Source of the DNA: Chitinophagaceae bacterium 26-R-25
Lineage (GTDB): Bacteria > Bacteroidota > Bacteroidia > Chitinophagales > Chitinophagaceae
Length of the DNA stretch: 64,000 nucleotides
Assembly (NCBI GenBank): GCA_029906195.1
Contig: JARWSJ010000003.1
Span: 248,001-312,000 of the forward strand
Direction of reading: 5' to 3'
The position numbers and the translations under genes are program-made. This document shows, piece after piece, positions 8,273 through 16,197 of the stretch. The notes beneath the pieces are model-generated. The model was given only the letters and a program-made list of their open reading frames with translations, had not been told where the DNA came from and made no database searches. Every line of letters starts with the position of its first letter. The first letter of the stretch is position 1.

Positions 8273-8350
8273 GGGAGTTTTTTATAAAAGTAAAAAATCA
8301 AATAGGAAAAGCGAAAATCATTATGGTTAAAAATTTCCCATCAGCCATTC

Positions 8351-8506
8351 GTAGAGACGCATGATAATGCGTCTCCCTTGCACCCGCGTACGTCCACCTG
8401 CACCTCGCAGGGCGTGGCACAAAAAAACGCGGTGATCGCATAGGCGATCATCGCGCTGTTGCAGATGCATAATGTGGAGTGGAGACGGATAATTATCCGT
8501 CTCTAC
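8351..8506. repeat. GTAGAGACG-family palindromic element
   Basis: Outer arms GTAGAGACGCATGATAATGC... (8351-8376) and its counterpart ending ATTATCCGTCTCTAC (8481-8506). Each arm is itself a hairpin (GAGACGcatgataatGCGTCTC and GAGACGgataattatCCGTCTC). An inner hairpin GCGGTGATCGC...GCGATCATCGC lies at 8430-8458. The right arm supplies the TAG stop of the M16 gene. Confidence 0.8.
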
Positions 8507-9789
8507 ACAACCACTAATTCGTAAAAATCTTTTGGCTGTAAATATTTATTCGCCAGCGCCTGTATTTCAGCCGGCGTAATGGATTTAATGGCGCCGATGG
8601 AATTGTAGAAATAGCTCTCATCAAGATTGTTGAGAATAATGTTTTTCCATCTCCCAATAATATGGAAAGGGCCATCCAGGTCTCCTAAAATAGAACCCAT
8701 CATGAAGTTTTTCACGAGCAGCAGTTCTTCATCATCAACTGGTTTCTCGCGAAGCTTTTTCATTTCCTTGTATACTTCTTTTACCGTCGCATCGCACACA
8801 TCTTTACCGGCTTCGGTTGTAATCATCCATGCAGAAGAATGAATGTGGTTCTGCAGATAACTATGAATGCCATAAGTATAACCTTTATCCTCGCGGATAT
8901 TATTCATTAGTCTTGAACCAAAGAAACCACCGAAAAGCGTATTCAACACCTGCACGTTCAAAAAGTCAGGGTGGTGACGATTGGGAAATGGTCTTGCCAT
9001 GCGCACCGCACCTTGAACGCCGTCAGGGTCGTTTGAGAGACGAATTGGCGAACCAATGTTTGATGATTGCACAATTGGATGGGCGATTTCCGGCAAGGTT
9101 TTATTGTTGAGCGGCAAACTACCGAAGTACTTGTTCAGCTGCGTAAACAAGTTCGCGGGAATTTTACCGGCCACAAACAAAATGCATTTGCCATGACGAT
9201 AAAACTGATCGTAAAATGCTTTCAACTGATCGCTTTCCACCGCGTCGTAAGCCTCAGCAGAGCTATATTTCCCATAAGGGTGATCAATACCAAAAAGATA
9301 TTCATCAATATGCCTGTTGGCCACGAAATCGCATTTCTTCAGGTTAACAGAAAGGCGCTGTTTATTATTTTGTTTGTAAAGCTTCAGTTCATCCTCCGGA
9401 AAAGTCGCGTCGGTAATCAACTCCTGCACCACAGGCAAAAGCTCTTCAATATGTTTGTTTAAACAATGCAGCGTGATGGTTGACGTTTCATTGTAACAAC
9501 CGCGATTCAAATAAGCACCATAATATTCAAAATGCTCACTGATCTGGAAAGCTGATTTAGAAGCCGTTCCGTTTTTAAGTAAAAAGTTGGTTGTAGCCGC
9601 AATCATGTTTTGCTGCTCGTACCAATTACCCGCAAAAAAGACCCATTCTATTTGTAAAACCTCCTCTGCTCCCGCATCGATTGCATACACCTCAATCCCA
9701 TTATCAAGTGTCTTCTTTTCATAAGGTTTCAGGTGCAGGTCAAATTCAACCGGGTCAATTATTTTAGGGGCTATTGTTCTGTTTGCCAT
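8503..9789 (-). CDS. M16 peptidase family protein, catalytically inactive partner
   Basis: 428 aa with the M16 pitrilysin double-domain fold. The zinc motif HxxEH is absent from the N-terminal domain, while the substrate-binding Arg/Tyr segment REDKGYTYGI is kept in the C-terminal domain. This is the usual layout of the non-catalytic subunit that pairs with an active M16 protein. The active partner is the next gene upstream (9887-11122), and the two are separated only by a 95-bp palindromic element. Peptide degradation, probably of imported or misfolded peptides, is inferred. The last three codons before the stop are Val-Val-Val, read partly from the repeat boundary. Confidence 0.88.
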   Translation of the reverse strand: MANRTIAPKIIDPVEFDLHLKPYEKKTLDNGIEVYAIDAGAEEVLQIEWVFFAGNWYEQQNMIAATTNFLLKNGTASKSAFQISEHFEYYGAYLNRGCYNETSTITLHCLNKHIEELLPVVQELITDATFPEDELKLYKQNNKQRLSVNLKKCDFVANRHIDEYLFGIDHPYGKYSSAEAYDAVESDQLKAFYDQFYRHGKCILFVAGKIPANLFTQLNKYFGSLPLNNKTLPEIAHPIVQSSNIGSPIRLSNDPDGVQGAVRMARPFPNRHHPDFLNVQVLNTLFGGFFGSRLMNNIREDKGYTYGIHSYLQNHIHSSAWMITTEAGKDVCDATVKEVYKEMKKLREKPVDDEELLLVKNFMMGSILGDLDGPFHIIGRWKNIILNNLDESYFYNSIGAIKSITPAEIQALANKYLQPKDFYELVVV

Positions 9790-9795
9790 ATTTAA

Positions 9796-9891
9796 AGTTA
9801 TGAGTGGTGAGTTATGAGTGGTGAGTTAAGTTTGAGTGATCGGTTAGCGAACCAAAACTCAAAACTCACTACTCAGAACCCAATACTTAAT
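9796..9891. repeat. heptamer-arm palindromic element (GTTATGA/GTGGTGA units)
   Basis: Left arm GTTATGA GTGGTGA GTTATGA GTGGTGA GTTAAGT; right arm AACTCAA AACTCAC TACTCAG AACCCAA TACTTAA. Exact 7-bp spacing in both. The right arm runs into the TAA stop of the active M16 gene. Confidence 0.85.
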
Positions 9892-11122
9892 TCGCGTAAT
9901 AGTATAAAGTATTTGAATTATTCTCGTCGAAAATTTCGTTGCTCAGTTTTTGAATTTCGGCTACCGTTACCTGTTGGTATTTTGACAGCTCAGTATTCAT
10001 CAGCTGTGCATCGCCAAGCAGCTCGTACATTGCAATGCTGCTGGCGCGGTTCATCACGCTCATGTCTTCAAAAGCGATCGCACTCTCTGTTTTGTTCTTC
10101 ACTTTTTCCAGCTCGCTTTCCGAAACTTTCTCATTTTTAATCTTCGTCAATTCCTCTTCCACCGCCTTTTCTGCATCCTCCAGTTTTACACCCTTTACAA
10201 GCTTGCCTTCAATAGCCAGGAGGCCGGCATCGGTAGAGCCGAAATGGTAGCAGTCGATATTGCTGAACAATTTCTTTTCTTTCACCAAAGCCTGATATAA
10301 TCTGGAAGAACCACCACCACCAAGTATTTCGGTGATCAGGTCCATAGCGTAGTAAGTGCTGTCGAGTCTTGAACCCACGTGCCAGCATTTGTAGAAAGCG
10401 TCCAGTGGAACATTCGCTTTTACCTCGAGCCTGCGCGGTTCCGTTTGCTTTGGTTCCTGCGGCAAATTTCTTTCGTATTTTTCGCCTGCAGGAATATCGC
10501 CGAACCATTTCTCCGTCAGTTCTTTTACCTGCGCCGTAGTAACGTCGCCCGCAACAACCAGGATAGCGTTTGATGGACGATAATGCTTAAAAAAGAAATT
10601 CTTTACATCTTCAATCTTTGCATTTTCGATATGGCTCAGTTCTTTACCAATGGTTTGCCATTTGTAAGGATGCACTTTGTAAGCCAGTTCACGCATTTTG
10701 AACCAAACGTCGCCGTATGGCTTATTGATATAATGCTCCTTAAACTCTTCGCAAACCACTTTACGCTGCACTTCCAGGCTTTTTTTGCTGAACGCGAGAC
10801 TTAGCATACGATCACTTTCCAGCCAGAAAGCCGTTTCTATGTTTTGAGCGGGAAGCTGGCAATAGTAATTTGTAAGGTCATTGGTGGTAAACGCATTGTT
10901 TTCACCACCGGCCAGTTGTAACGGATCATCATAACTTGGAACATTTACACTGCCGCCAAACATCAGGTGTTCGAATAAATGGGCAAATCCGGTCTTGCTT
11001 TCACTCTCATCTTTTGCGCCAACATCGTATAATACATTAACCACTGCCATTGGGGTAGAATGATCTTCGTGAACCAACACTCTGAGCCCATTGGCCAGTG
11101 AAAAACGATCAAATTGTATCAT
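9887..11122 (-). CDS. M16 family zinc metallopeptidase, active subunit
   Basis: 411 aa. HLFEH at residues 48-52 is the inverted zinc motif HxxEH, with Glu51 as base. The third zinc ligand lies in the AFWLESDRM segment about 75 residues later. The N-terminus MIQFDRFSLANGLRVLVHED has no signal peptide, so the protein is cytoplasmic or leaves by another route. It pairs with the inactive M16 protein encoded immediately downstream. An AT-rich leader of about 160 bp separates it from the divergent lipoprotein gene. Confidence 0.92.
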   Translation of the reverse strand: MIQFDRFSLANGLRVLVHEDHSTPMAVVNVLYDVGAKDESESKTGFAHLFEHLMFGGSVNVPSYDDPLQLAGGENNAFTTNDLTNYYCQLPAQNIETAFWLESDRMLSLAFSKKSLEVQRKVVCEEFKEHYINKPYGDVWFKMRELAYKVHPYKWQTIGKELSHIENAKIEDVKNFFFKHYRPSNAILVVAGDVTTAQVKELTEKWFGDIPAGEKYERNLPQEPKQTEPRRLEVKANVPLDAFYKCWHVGSRLDSTYYAMDLITEILGGGGSSRLYQALVKEKKLFSNIDCYHFGSTDAGLLAIEGKLVKGVKLEDAEKAVEEELTKIKNEKVSESELEKVKNKTESAIAFEDMSVMNRASSIAMYELLGDAQLMNTELSKYQQVTVAEIQKLSNEIFDENNSNTLYYYAN

Positions 11123-11283
11123 GGAAAAAATCTGCTTTTAAAATTGAAATGGAGTGCAATATAGCTAATGTGTAATTGTTGCAGAATGATGATCTTATGC
11201 ATCTGTCGTTTAATCGTTGATTTTCAACAATCTATATTTGTTTTTTTGATTTTCCCCTATTTACTTTGCCATAAATTCATAGT

Positions 11284-11766
11284 ATGAAAAGAACGTACCC
11301 CTTATTGTTGGTTGCAATTTTATTTGCCGCCTGTAACGCTATTTCTGCACGTAGTTATAACAACATGTGCGTGGCAAAAGAAAATGCGCTTATCCCTCAA
11401 ATTGAAGCAACAGAAAGCAGTGTGGGAACTTTTGCACAGGAAAATAAATTCGACAGTGTTGCAGCTGTTTCACAAAGAATGGTTGCCAGTATCGATAAAA
11501 CAATAGGAGAAATTGAAAAAGCTCCTCTGCCTTCAGTAAATGGAAGTGAGGACTTTAAAAAAGCCTACCTGGATTACTTTCGGTATATGAAAAAAGTATA
11601 TATCGGCTATAAAAAATGGGGGCTTGCAAAAAACGATGAAGAAAGGAATACCGAAATTCAAAATGTGCGGGCGCTGATCAAAACGCAGTCAATGGTTTTG
11701 GTAAAAATGCAATCGGCACAAAGAAAGTTTGCCGCTGACAATAATCTGACGTTGGAAAAGAAGTAA
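11284..11766 (+). CDS. small lipoprotein, function unknown
   Basis: 160 aa. MKRTYPLLLVAILFAAC ends in a good lipobox with Cys17. The rest is mostly helical and charged (for example SFKKAYLDYFRYMKKVYIGYKKW-type spacing), with no known catalytic motif. A near-consensus Bacteroidota promoter lies just upstream (TTTG at 11237-11240, TACTTTG at 11262-11268). Followed by serS, which has its own promoter. I do not recognise the family. Confidence 0.7.
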   Translation: MKRTYPLLLVAILFAACNAISARSYNNMCVAKENALIPQIEATESSVGTFAQENKFDSVAAVSQRMVASIDKTIGEIEKAPLPSVNGSEDFKKAYLDYFRYMKKVYIGYKKWGLAKNDEERNTEIQNVRALIKTQSMVLVKMQSAQRKFAADNNLTLEKK

Positions 11767-11822
11767 AAGACGATATATTTTATTGGTTAAAAGAAGGCGC
11801 TACCCCCTATGCCTTCTTTATT

Positions 11823-11830
11823 TATATTTG
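11823..11830 (+). promoter_or_regulatory. -7 element of serS promoter
   Basis: TATATTTG fits the Bacteroidota consensus TAnnTTTG exactly and lies 17 bp before ATG 11848. It is downstream of the alternative ATG at 11809, so 11848 must be the real start. The -33 element is weak. Confidence 0.65.
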
Positions 11831-11847
11831 CCACAAATTTTTTGGAG

Positions 11848-13116
11848 ATGTTACAGGTTAATTTTATTCGTCAAAATGCAGAACTGGTAAAGCAAAGACT
11901 GGCCGTGAAAAATTTTAAACAGCCGGAACTGGTGGATGAGTTATTGCAATGGGATGAAAAAAGAAAGAAGTATCAATTTGAGTTAGACGAGGCTTTGGCA
12001 AAAGTAAACGCTGCTTCCAAAGAAATTGGTCAGTTGATGGCCAAAGGAGAAAAGGATAAAGCAGAAGCCAAAAAGCAGGAAGTAGCGCAGCTGAAAACCT
12101 CACAGGACAACTCGAAATTGGTGGAAGCAGAAAAAGAAATTGAAAAAATTCTTTATCAGTTGCCAAACCTGCCATCTGAAAAAGTTCCTCCGGGAAAAAC
12201 ACCGGAAGATAATGTGGTAGTAAGAGAAGGAGGCAACAAGCCTGAGCTGTTCAAAGGCGCCGTTCCTCACTGGGATCTTATTAGAACCTACGATCTTGTT
12301 GATTTTGAAACCGGCGCTAAAATTACAGGAAGCGGTTTCCCATTATACAAAGGCAAAGGAGCCAAACTACAGCGTGCACTGGTGCAGTATTTCCTCGACT
12401 TCAATACAGCGGCAGGTTACACAGAATATTTACCACCATTGTTGGTAAATGAAGCGTCTGCTTATGGCACAGGTCAGTTACCGGATAAAGAAGGACAAAT
12501 GTATCATGCAACAGAAGATAACCTGTTCCTGATCCCGACGTCTGAAGTGCCGGTAACAAACATTTACCGCGACGAAATGCTGAAAGAATCTCAAATGCCG
12601 ATTAAGATGACCGCATTTTCTGCGTGTTTCAGAAGAGAAGCCGGAAGTTTTGGTAAAGACGTGCGCGGTCTGAATCGTGTTCACCAGTTTGATAAAGTTG
12701 AAATAGTACAAATAGTAAACCCTGAGAAAAGCTACGATGTACACCTGGAAATGGTGGCGCACGTAGAAAAACTGTTGCAAACGCTTGAGTTGCCATATCG
12801 CATATTGGCGCTTTGTGGTGGCGACATGGGTTTTGCCAGTGCATTGACCTACGACTTTGAAGTGTACAGCGCAGCACAGGAAAAATGGCTGGAAGTTAGT
12901 TCTGTAAGCAATTTCGAAAGCTTCCAGGCAAATAGGATGAAATGCCGTTTTAAAGACGCAAACGGAAAATCTCAGTTGGTACATACTTTGAACGGAAGCT
13001 CATTGGCGCTGCCAAGAATTGTGGCTTGTTTGCTGGAAAACAATCAAACAGAAAACGGCATCAATCTGCCGAAGGCGCTGCATCAATATTTTGGTGCGGA
13101 AGGAATTTCTAAATAA
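11848..13116 (+). CDS. serS: seryl-tRNA synthetase
   Basis: 422 aa from ATG 11848 (MLQVNFIRQNAELVKQRL), the usual start of SerRS; the frame is open 13 codons further but the promoter overlaps that stretch. The N-terminal antiparallel coiled coil (about 30-105) grips the long variable arm of tRNA-Ser. Class II motif 2 FRREAGSFGKDVRGLNRVHQF and motif 3 LNGSSLALPRIVACLLEN are intact, with TSEVPVTN forming the serine site. Cytoplasmic, essential. Followed by a Rho-independent terminator. Confidence 0.97.
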   Translation: MLQVNFIRQNAELVKQRLAVKNFKQPELVDELLQWDEKRKKYQFELDEALAKVNAASKEIGQLMAKGEKDKAEAKKQEVAQLKTSQDNSKLVEAEKEIEKILYQLPNLPSEKVPPGKTPEDNVVVREGGNKPELFKGAVPHWDLIRTYDLVDFETGAKITGSGFPLYKGKGAKLQRALVQYFLDFNTAAGYTEYLPPLLVNEASAYGTGQLPDKEGQMYHATEDNLFLIPTSEVPVTNIYRDEMLKESQMPIKMTAFSACFRREAGSFGKDVRGLNRVHQFDKVEIVQIVNPEKSYDVHLEMVAHVEKLLQTLELPYRILALCGGDMGFASALTYDFEVYSAAQEKWLEVSSVSNFESFQANRMKCRFKDANGKSQLVHTLNGSSLALPRIVACLLENNQTENGINLPKALHQYFGAEGISK

Positions 13117-13136
13117 GATCATTAAACGATAAAAGT

Positions 13137-13170
13137 AAAAACGGAAGGCGATGAGCTTTCCGTTTTTTTT
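13137..13170 (+). terminator. Rho-independent terminator of serS
   Basis: Stem AACGGAA / TTCCGTT around GGCGATGAGC, followed by a run of eight T. Confidence 0.85.
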
Positions 13171-13214
13171 GTTTGAAGAATAACGTGTTTGAAGTTTAAG
13201 GTTTGCTGGTGTTG

Positions 13215-13298
13215 CGGTTCGTGTCCTCACGAACCGAAATGGCGTAACAGGTGGTTCGTGTCGTCAACCAAAAGTCTATCTGTTCAAAGAACAGATGA
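13215..13298. repeat. small hairpins after serS
   Basis: CGGTTCGTGTCCTCACGAACCG (13215-13236) and ATCTGTTCAAAGAACAGAT (13277-13296) are near-perfect short palindromes in a gene-free stretch leading into the nested repeat at 13301. No coding frame in 13117-13697 looks real. Confidence 0.6.
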
Positions 13299-13300
13299 CA

Positions 13301-13494
13301 TTTAACATGTCGCCCCTACGGGGCTGGCTTTATGTTTTGCCGATTGATTTCTTTTTCTACTAACGTGTCGCCCCGCTGGGGCTTAGTTCACGTCTCTGAG
13401 TGTTCCTTATAGCCCCAGCGGGGCGACACGTTAGTAGGTCAATATTATTGTTACAACGATCCGAATACCAGCCCCGTAGGGGCGACATGTTAAA
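13301..13494. repeat. nested palindrome of four 27-bp units
   Basis: Unit A 13301-13327 (ACATGTCGCCCCTACGGGGC core) is a perfect inverted repeat of 13468-13494. Unit B 13357-13383 (ACGTGTCGCCCCGCTGGGGC core) is a perfect inverted repeat of 13411-13437. Spacers are 29, 27 and 30 bp. A and B are homologous, and each holds its own GCCCC...GGGGC hairpin. Not CRISPR: the orientation flips in the middle. Confidence 0.9.
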
Positions 13495-13627
13495 TATCGC
13501 GAAGCGAAAGATGTTCGGTCCAGGTTCCGTTAATAACTATGGTGTCTACCGAACCACAGCACTTGAACTGTCAAATAATTCGTCACGGTTGCCATTTTAA
13601 CTGCCTAACAAAATATCTCACATCCAT

Positions 13628-13688
13628 CTTGAAAATCAAAGCAATAATCAGTGCAAATCAGTCCAATCAGTGTCATCTGTGTGCTCTC
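13628..13688 (+). repeat. AATCAGTGC-type solo array
   Basis: Degenerate tandem units AATCAGTGC, AAATCAGTCC, AATCAGTGTC, ATCTGTGTG of about 9-10 bp, ending just before the blaI operators. A second member lies at 24747-24790. No inverted partner arm nearby. Confidence 0.6.
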
Positions 13689-13697
13689 TCTAAATAA

Positions 13698-13743
13698 AAC
13701 TAAAAAAATAGTTGTATAACTAAAAAATTAGTTTATATCTTTA
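13698..13743 (+). promoter_or_regulatory. twin BlaI-type operators and promoter
   Basis: Two 16-bp palindromes, AACTAAAAAAATAGTT (13698-13713) and AACTAAAAAATTAGTT (13718-13733), repeat 20 bp apart, on one face of the helix. They lie directly upstream of a TATCTTTA -7 box (13736-13743), with a TTG -33 candidate inside the first operator. Probable autoregulatory site of the BlaI-like repressor. Confidence 0.75.
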
Positions 13744-13760
13744 TGCAACGAATCTTTTAT

Positions 13761-14123
13761 ATGAATAAGTCACTTACAAAAGCAGAAGAACAGGTAATGC
13801 AGGTGTTATGGAAACTGGAAAAAGGTTTCCTGAAAGATGTGGTGGAAGCGATGCCTGAACCCAAGCCGCATTCCAATACAGTTGCCACTATTCTTAAAAT
13901 ACTGGTGGAAAAAGAATTTGTGGGCATTGAAGTTTTTGGACGACAGCACAGCTACTATCCGTTAGTAAGCAAGGAAAATTATTCTGCACAAACAATGAAG
14001 CAACTCGTGCAGGGATATTTCGATGGCTCCGTGAACAACGTGCTTTCTTTCCTGGTGAAAGAAAATGAAATAGACGTGAAGGACCTTGAACTTCTGCTAC
14101 AGCAATTGAAAAAACAAAAGTAG
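13761..14123 (+). CDS. BlaI/MecI/CopY family transcriptional repressor
   Basis: 120 aa from ATG 13761; the in-frame ATG 13743 coincides with the -7 box and is rejected. N-terminal winged helix with TKAEEQVMQVLWKLEKGFL and HSNTVATILKILVEKEF matches BlaI, and the C-terminal helices provide dimerisation. BlaI-type repressors are inactivated when the partner M56 peptidase senses a signal. That partner is encoded 4 bp downstream, so this is a BlaI/BlaR1-like two-gene sensor. The signal is unknown; no beta-lactamase gene is nearby. Confidence 0.93.
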   Translation: MNKSLTKAEEQVMQVLWKLEKGFLKDVVEAMPEPKPHSNTVATILKILVEKEFVGIEVFGRQHSYYPLVSKENYSAQTMKQLVQGYFDGSVNNVLSFLVKENEIDVKDLELLLQQLKKQK

Positions 14124-14127
14124 AACC

Positions 14128-15804
14128 ATGACACCGATTGCCTATTACTTGCTCAAAATGCTTATTTGTTCAGGCATATTAACCGGATATTATTATGCCT
14201 GCCTTCAAAATAAATTGTTTCATCAGTGGAACAGATTCTATCTTTTGCTAACAGTGATTTTCTCTGTTACATTTCCGCTGCTGTACATTCCAATATTCGA
14301 TTTCAATGAATCGTCAAATTCCGTTGGGCAGATGGTTTACAGGGTAAGCAGCTCTGAACTCCTTTTGCTTAAAGGCGAGACGCAAACCTTATCCTTTTTC
14401 GATTTAATAGTTTATGGTGCGTATTGTTTTGCAGTGTTTGTTTTTCTATTGCTCTTTGTTTTCAGTTTGTACAAAATCTATTCGTTGAAAAGGAAGTCAA
14501 CTTTTATACAGCAAAGCGATATTAATATTTATCAAACCAATGCTTCGCAGGCGCCATTTTCTTTTTTCAAAAATATTTTCTGGAAACAGAGTATCGATCT
14601 TCAATCAACGGAAGGTCAGCAAATATTGAAACATGAGTTGGTTCATGTGCATGAAAAACACACTGCCGACAAAGTGTTCATGCAGCTTGTGCTAAGTGTG
14701 TTTTGGATCAATCCATTTTTCTGGCTCATTAAAAAAGAGCTGACCATCATACATGAATTTATCGCCGACAAAAAAAGTGTTGGAAACAACGATGCATCTG
14801 TGTTGGCGTCACTCATATTAACCACCACGTATTCGTCCGGACGTTTCGATATCACCAATCAATTTTTTCATTCATCCATCAAAAGAAGAATTACCATGGT
14901 CACAAAAAATAAAGATCCAAGGTTTTCATATATGCGTCGTATCGCGGCCTTATTTGTGTTGCTTGCAACGCTTGGTATGGTAGCGTTTCGTTCGAAGAAT
15001 GTAAATGAAATAACCAGTGTTAAGTCAACTACAGATACAATAATTAGTCCTAAAAAACTTTTTGACTCACTCGAGCGCAGGAACTTCGACACGATGAATG
15101 CGGTTTATTTACTTGATAAAAAACCAGTGAGTGCCGCTGAAATTAAAAACCTTACTGCAGACAAAGTAGAATCCGTTTCTTCCTGGATTGAAACACGAAA
15201 TGGCAAATACACAACAATAGTTGATGTAGTACTTGTAGATCCCAAACGACTGGGTAGTGTTTCTTTGGACAAGGCAAATCCCATTTATTATGTGGATGAC
15301 AAAGAAGTAACTGAAAAAGATTTCAAATCTATCAACCCCAATAATATCCAAGCCGTTTATGTGTGGAAAGGCGAAAAGGCTGTTGCCAAATTTGGCGAAA
15401 AAGGACTTCGCGGCGTGATTGATGTTAGAATGAAAACAACTAAACCGGATTCGAAAAAAGAAAATATTCTTAACACTCCGGTGCCAGACACAGTGGCCAA
15501 AGCAGATGCGGTTCAGCTTCTGCCGCCAACGCCAGACAAGGTTCCTGGTATAAGGCTCTACGCTGCCGATCCAAATAGCGGTCAGTCATTTAGGATTAGA
15601 AGCTCCTCCGGAAAACTCAATCCACCGGTTTACTTAGTTGACGGCAAAGAAGTAACAGATATTAATTCCATCGACCCCGATACCATTGAATCTATAACTG
15701 TTTTGAAAGATTCAACCGCTGTGAAAAGATATGGTGCCAAAGGAATTAACGGAGCGATAATTCTTGAAACCAAAAAAGCCACCAAACCCGCGCTAGTGCC
15801 TTAG
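14128..15804 (+). CDS. M56 family (BlaR1-like) membrane metallopeptidase with C-terminal TonB plug-like modules
   Basis: 558 aa. Transmembrane segments lie near residues 5-20, 33-50, 90-115, 190-205 and 270-285. HELVH at 169-173 is the M56 zinc motif, with HEFIADKKS providing the further ligand. After the last TM (AALFVLLATLGMVAFRSKN) comes an outside part with three related modules. Two of them, ending in AVAKFGEKGLRGVIDVR and AVKRYGAKGINGAIILET, look like the plug segment of TonB-dependent receptors. In BlaR1 the outside part senses the ligand and the zinc site then cleaves BlaI. Here the penicillin-binding sensor is replaced by plug-like modules, as in many Bacteroidota M56 proteins. Confidence 0.9.
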   Translation: MTPIAYYLLKMLICSGILTGYYYACLQNKLFHQWNRFYLLLTVIFSVTFPLLYIPIFDFNESSNSVGQMVYRVSSSELLLLKGETQTLSFFDLIVYGAYCFAVFVFLLLFVFSLYKIYSLKRKSTFIQQSDINIYQTNASQAPFSFFKNIFWKQSIDLQSTEGQQILKHELVHVHEKHTADKVFMQLVLSVFWINPFFWLIKKELTIIHEFIADKKSVGNNDASVLASLILTTTYSSGRFDITNQFFHSSIKRRITMVTKNKDPRFSYMRRIAALFVLLATLGMVAFRSKNVNEITSVKSTTDTIISPKKLFDSLERRNFDTMNAVYLLDKKPVSAAEIKNLTADKVESVSSWIETRNGKYTTIVDVVLVDPKRLGSVSLDKANPIYYVDDKEVTEKDFKSINPNNIQAVYVWKGEKAVAKFGEKGLRGVIDVRMKTTKPDSKKENILNTPVPDTVAKADAVQLLPPTPDKVPGIRLYAADPNSGQSFRIRSSSGKLNPPVYLVDGKEVTDINSIDPDTIESITVLKDSTAVKRYGAKGINGAIILETKKATKPALVP

Positions 15805-15855
15805 TTTGTTTTTGATATAGCTAATCATTTTCCATTCACCATTAAACCAAAAATT

Positions 15856-16194
15856 ATGATCACGGAAAACATACATCCGGTGTGGTCATTTGTGGGCCGT
15901 ATAATGACCCTAACGATGTTCGTTGCGACGCTTAGTATGTTTATGTTTTGCTCTAAAAATGCCAAACAGGAAGAGCCAGTAGTACAATCTTCCGTAAAAT
16001 CAACTCCACTTTACCTGCTCGATTGCAAAAGGATTACCGAAGCAGTCTTTAAAACTATTGATCCCAATGACATCGAATCAATCACCGTTTGGAAAGGTGA
16101 ACGCGCGGTACAAAAATTTGGGGCTGAAGCTAACAATGGTGTAATAGACATCAGGACAAAAAAAGCAACTCAGCCACCATGCTTGACACCGTAG
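15856..16194 (+). CDS. membrane-anchored single plug-like module, paralogue of the M56 C-terminus
   Basis: 112 aa. The TM segment TLTMFVATLSMFMFCSKN aligns with the last TM of the preceding M56 protein (LFVLLATLGMVAFRSKN). The remainder PLYLLDCKRITEAVFKTIDP...ITVWKGERAVQKFGAEANNGVIDIR aligns with one plug-like module there. It therefore looks like a partial duplication of the upstream gene without the peptidase domain. Located 51 bp downstream and probably cotranscribed. Function unknown; a decoy or extra sensor part is conceivable. Confidence 0.7.
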   Translation: MITENIHPVWSFVGRIMTLTMFVATLSMFMFCSKNAKQEEPVVQSSVKSTPLYLLDCKRITEAVFKTIDPNDIESITVWKGERAVQKFGAEANNGVIDIRTKKATQPPCLTP

Positions 16195-16197
16195 TCC

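Noticed and set aside
13301-13494. CRISPR array
   Set aside because: Repeat and spacer sizes fit, but there are only four units, orientation reverses in the middle, arms are palindromic in themselves, and there are no cas genes.
13400-13600. 66-aa open frame on the plus strand
   Set aside because: It runs through the nested palindrome and its composition follows the repeat; no promoter or family signal.
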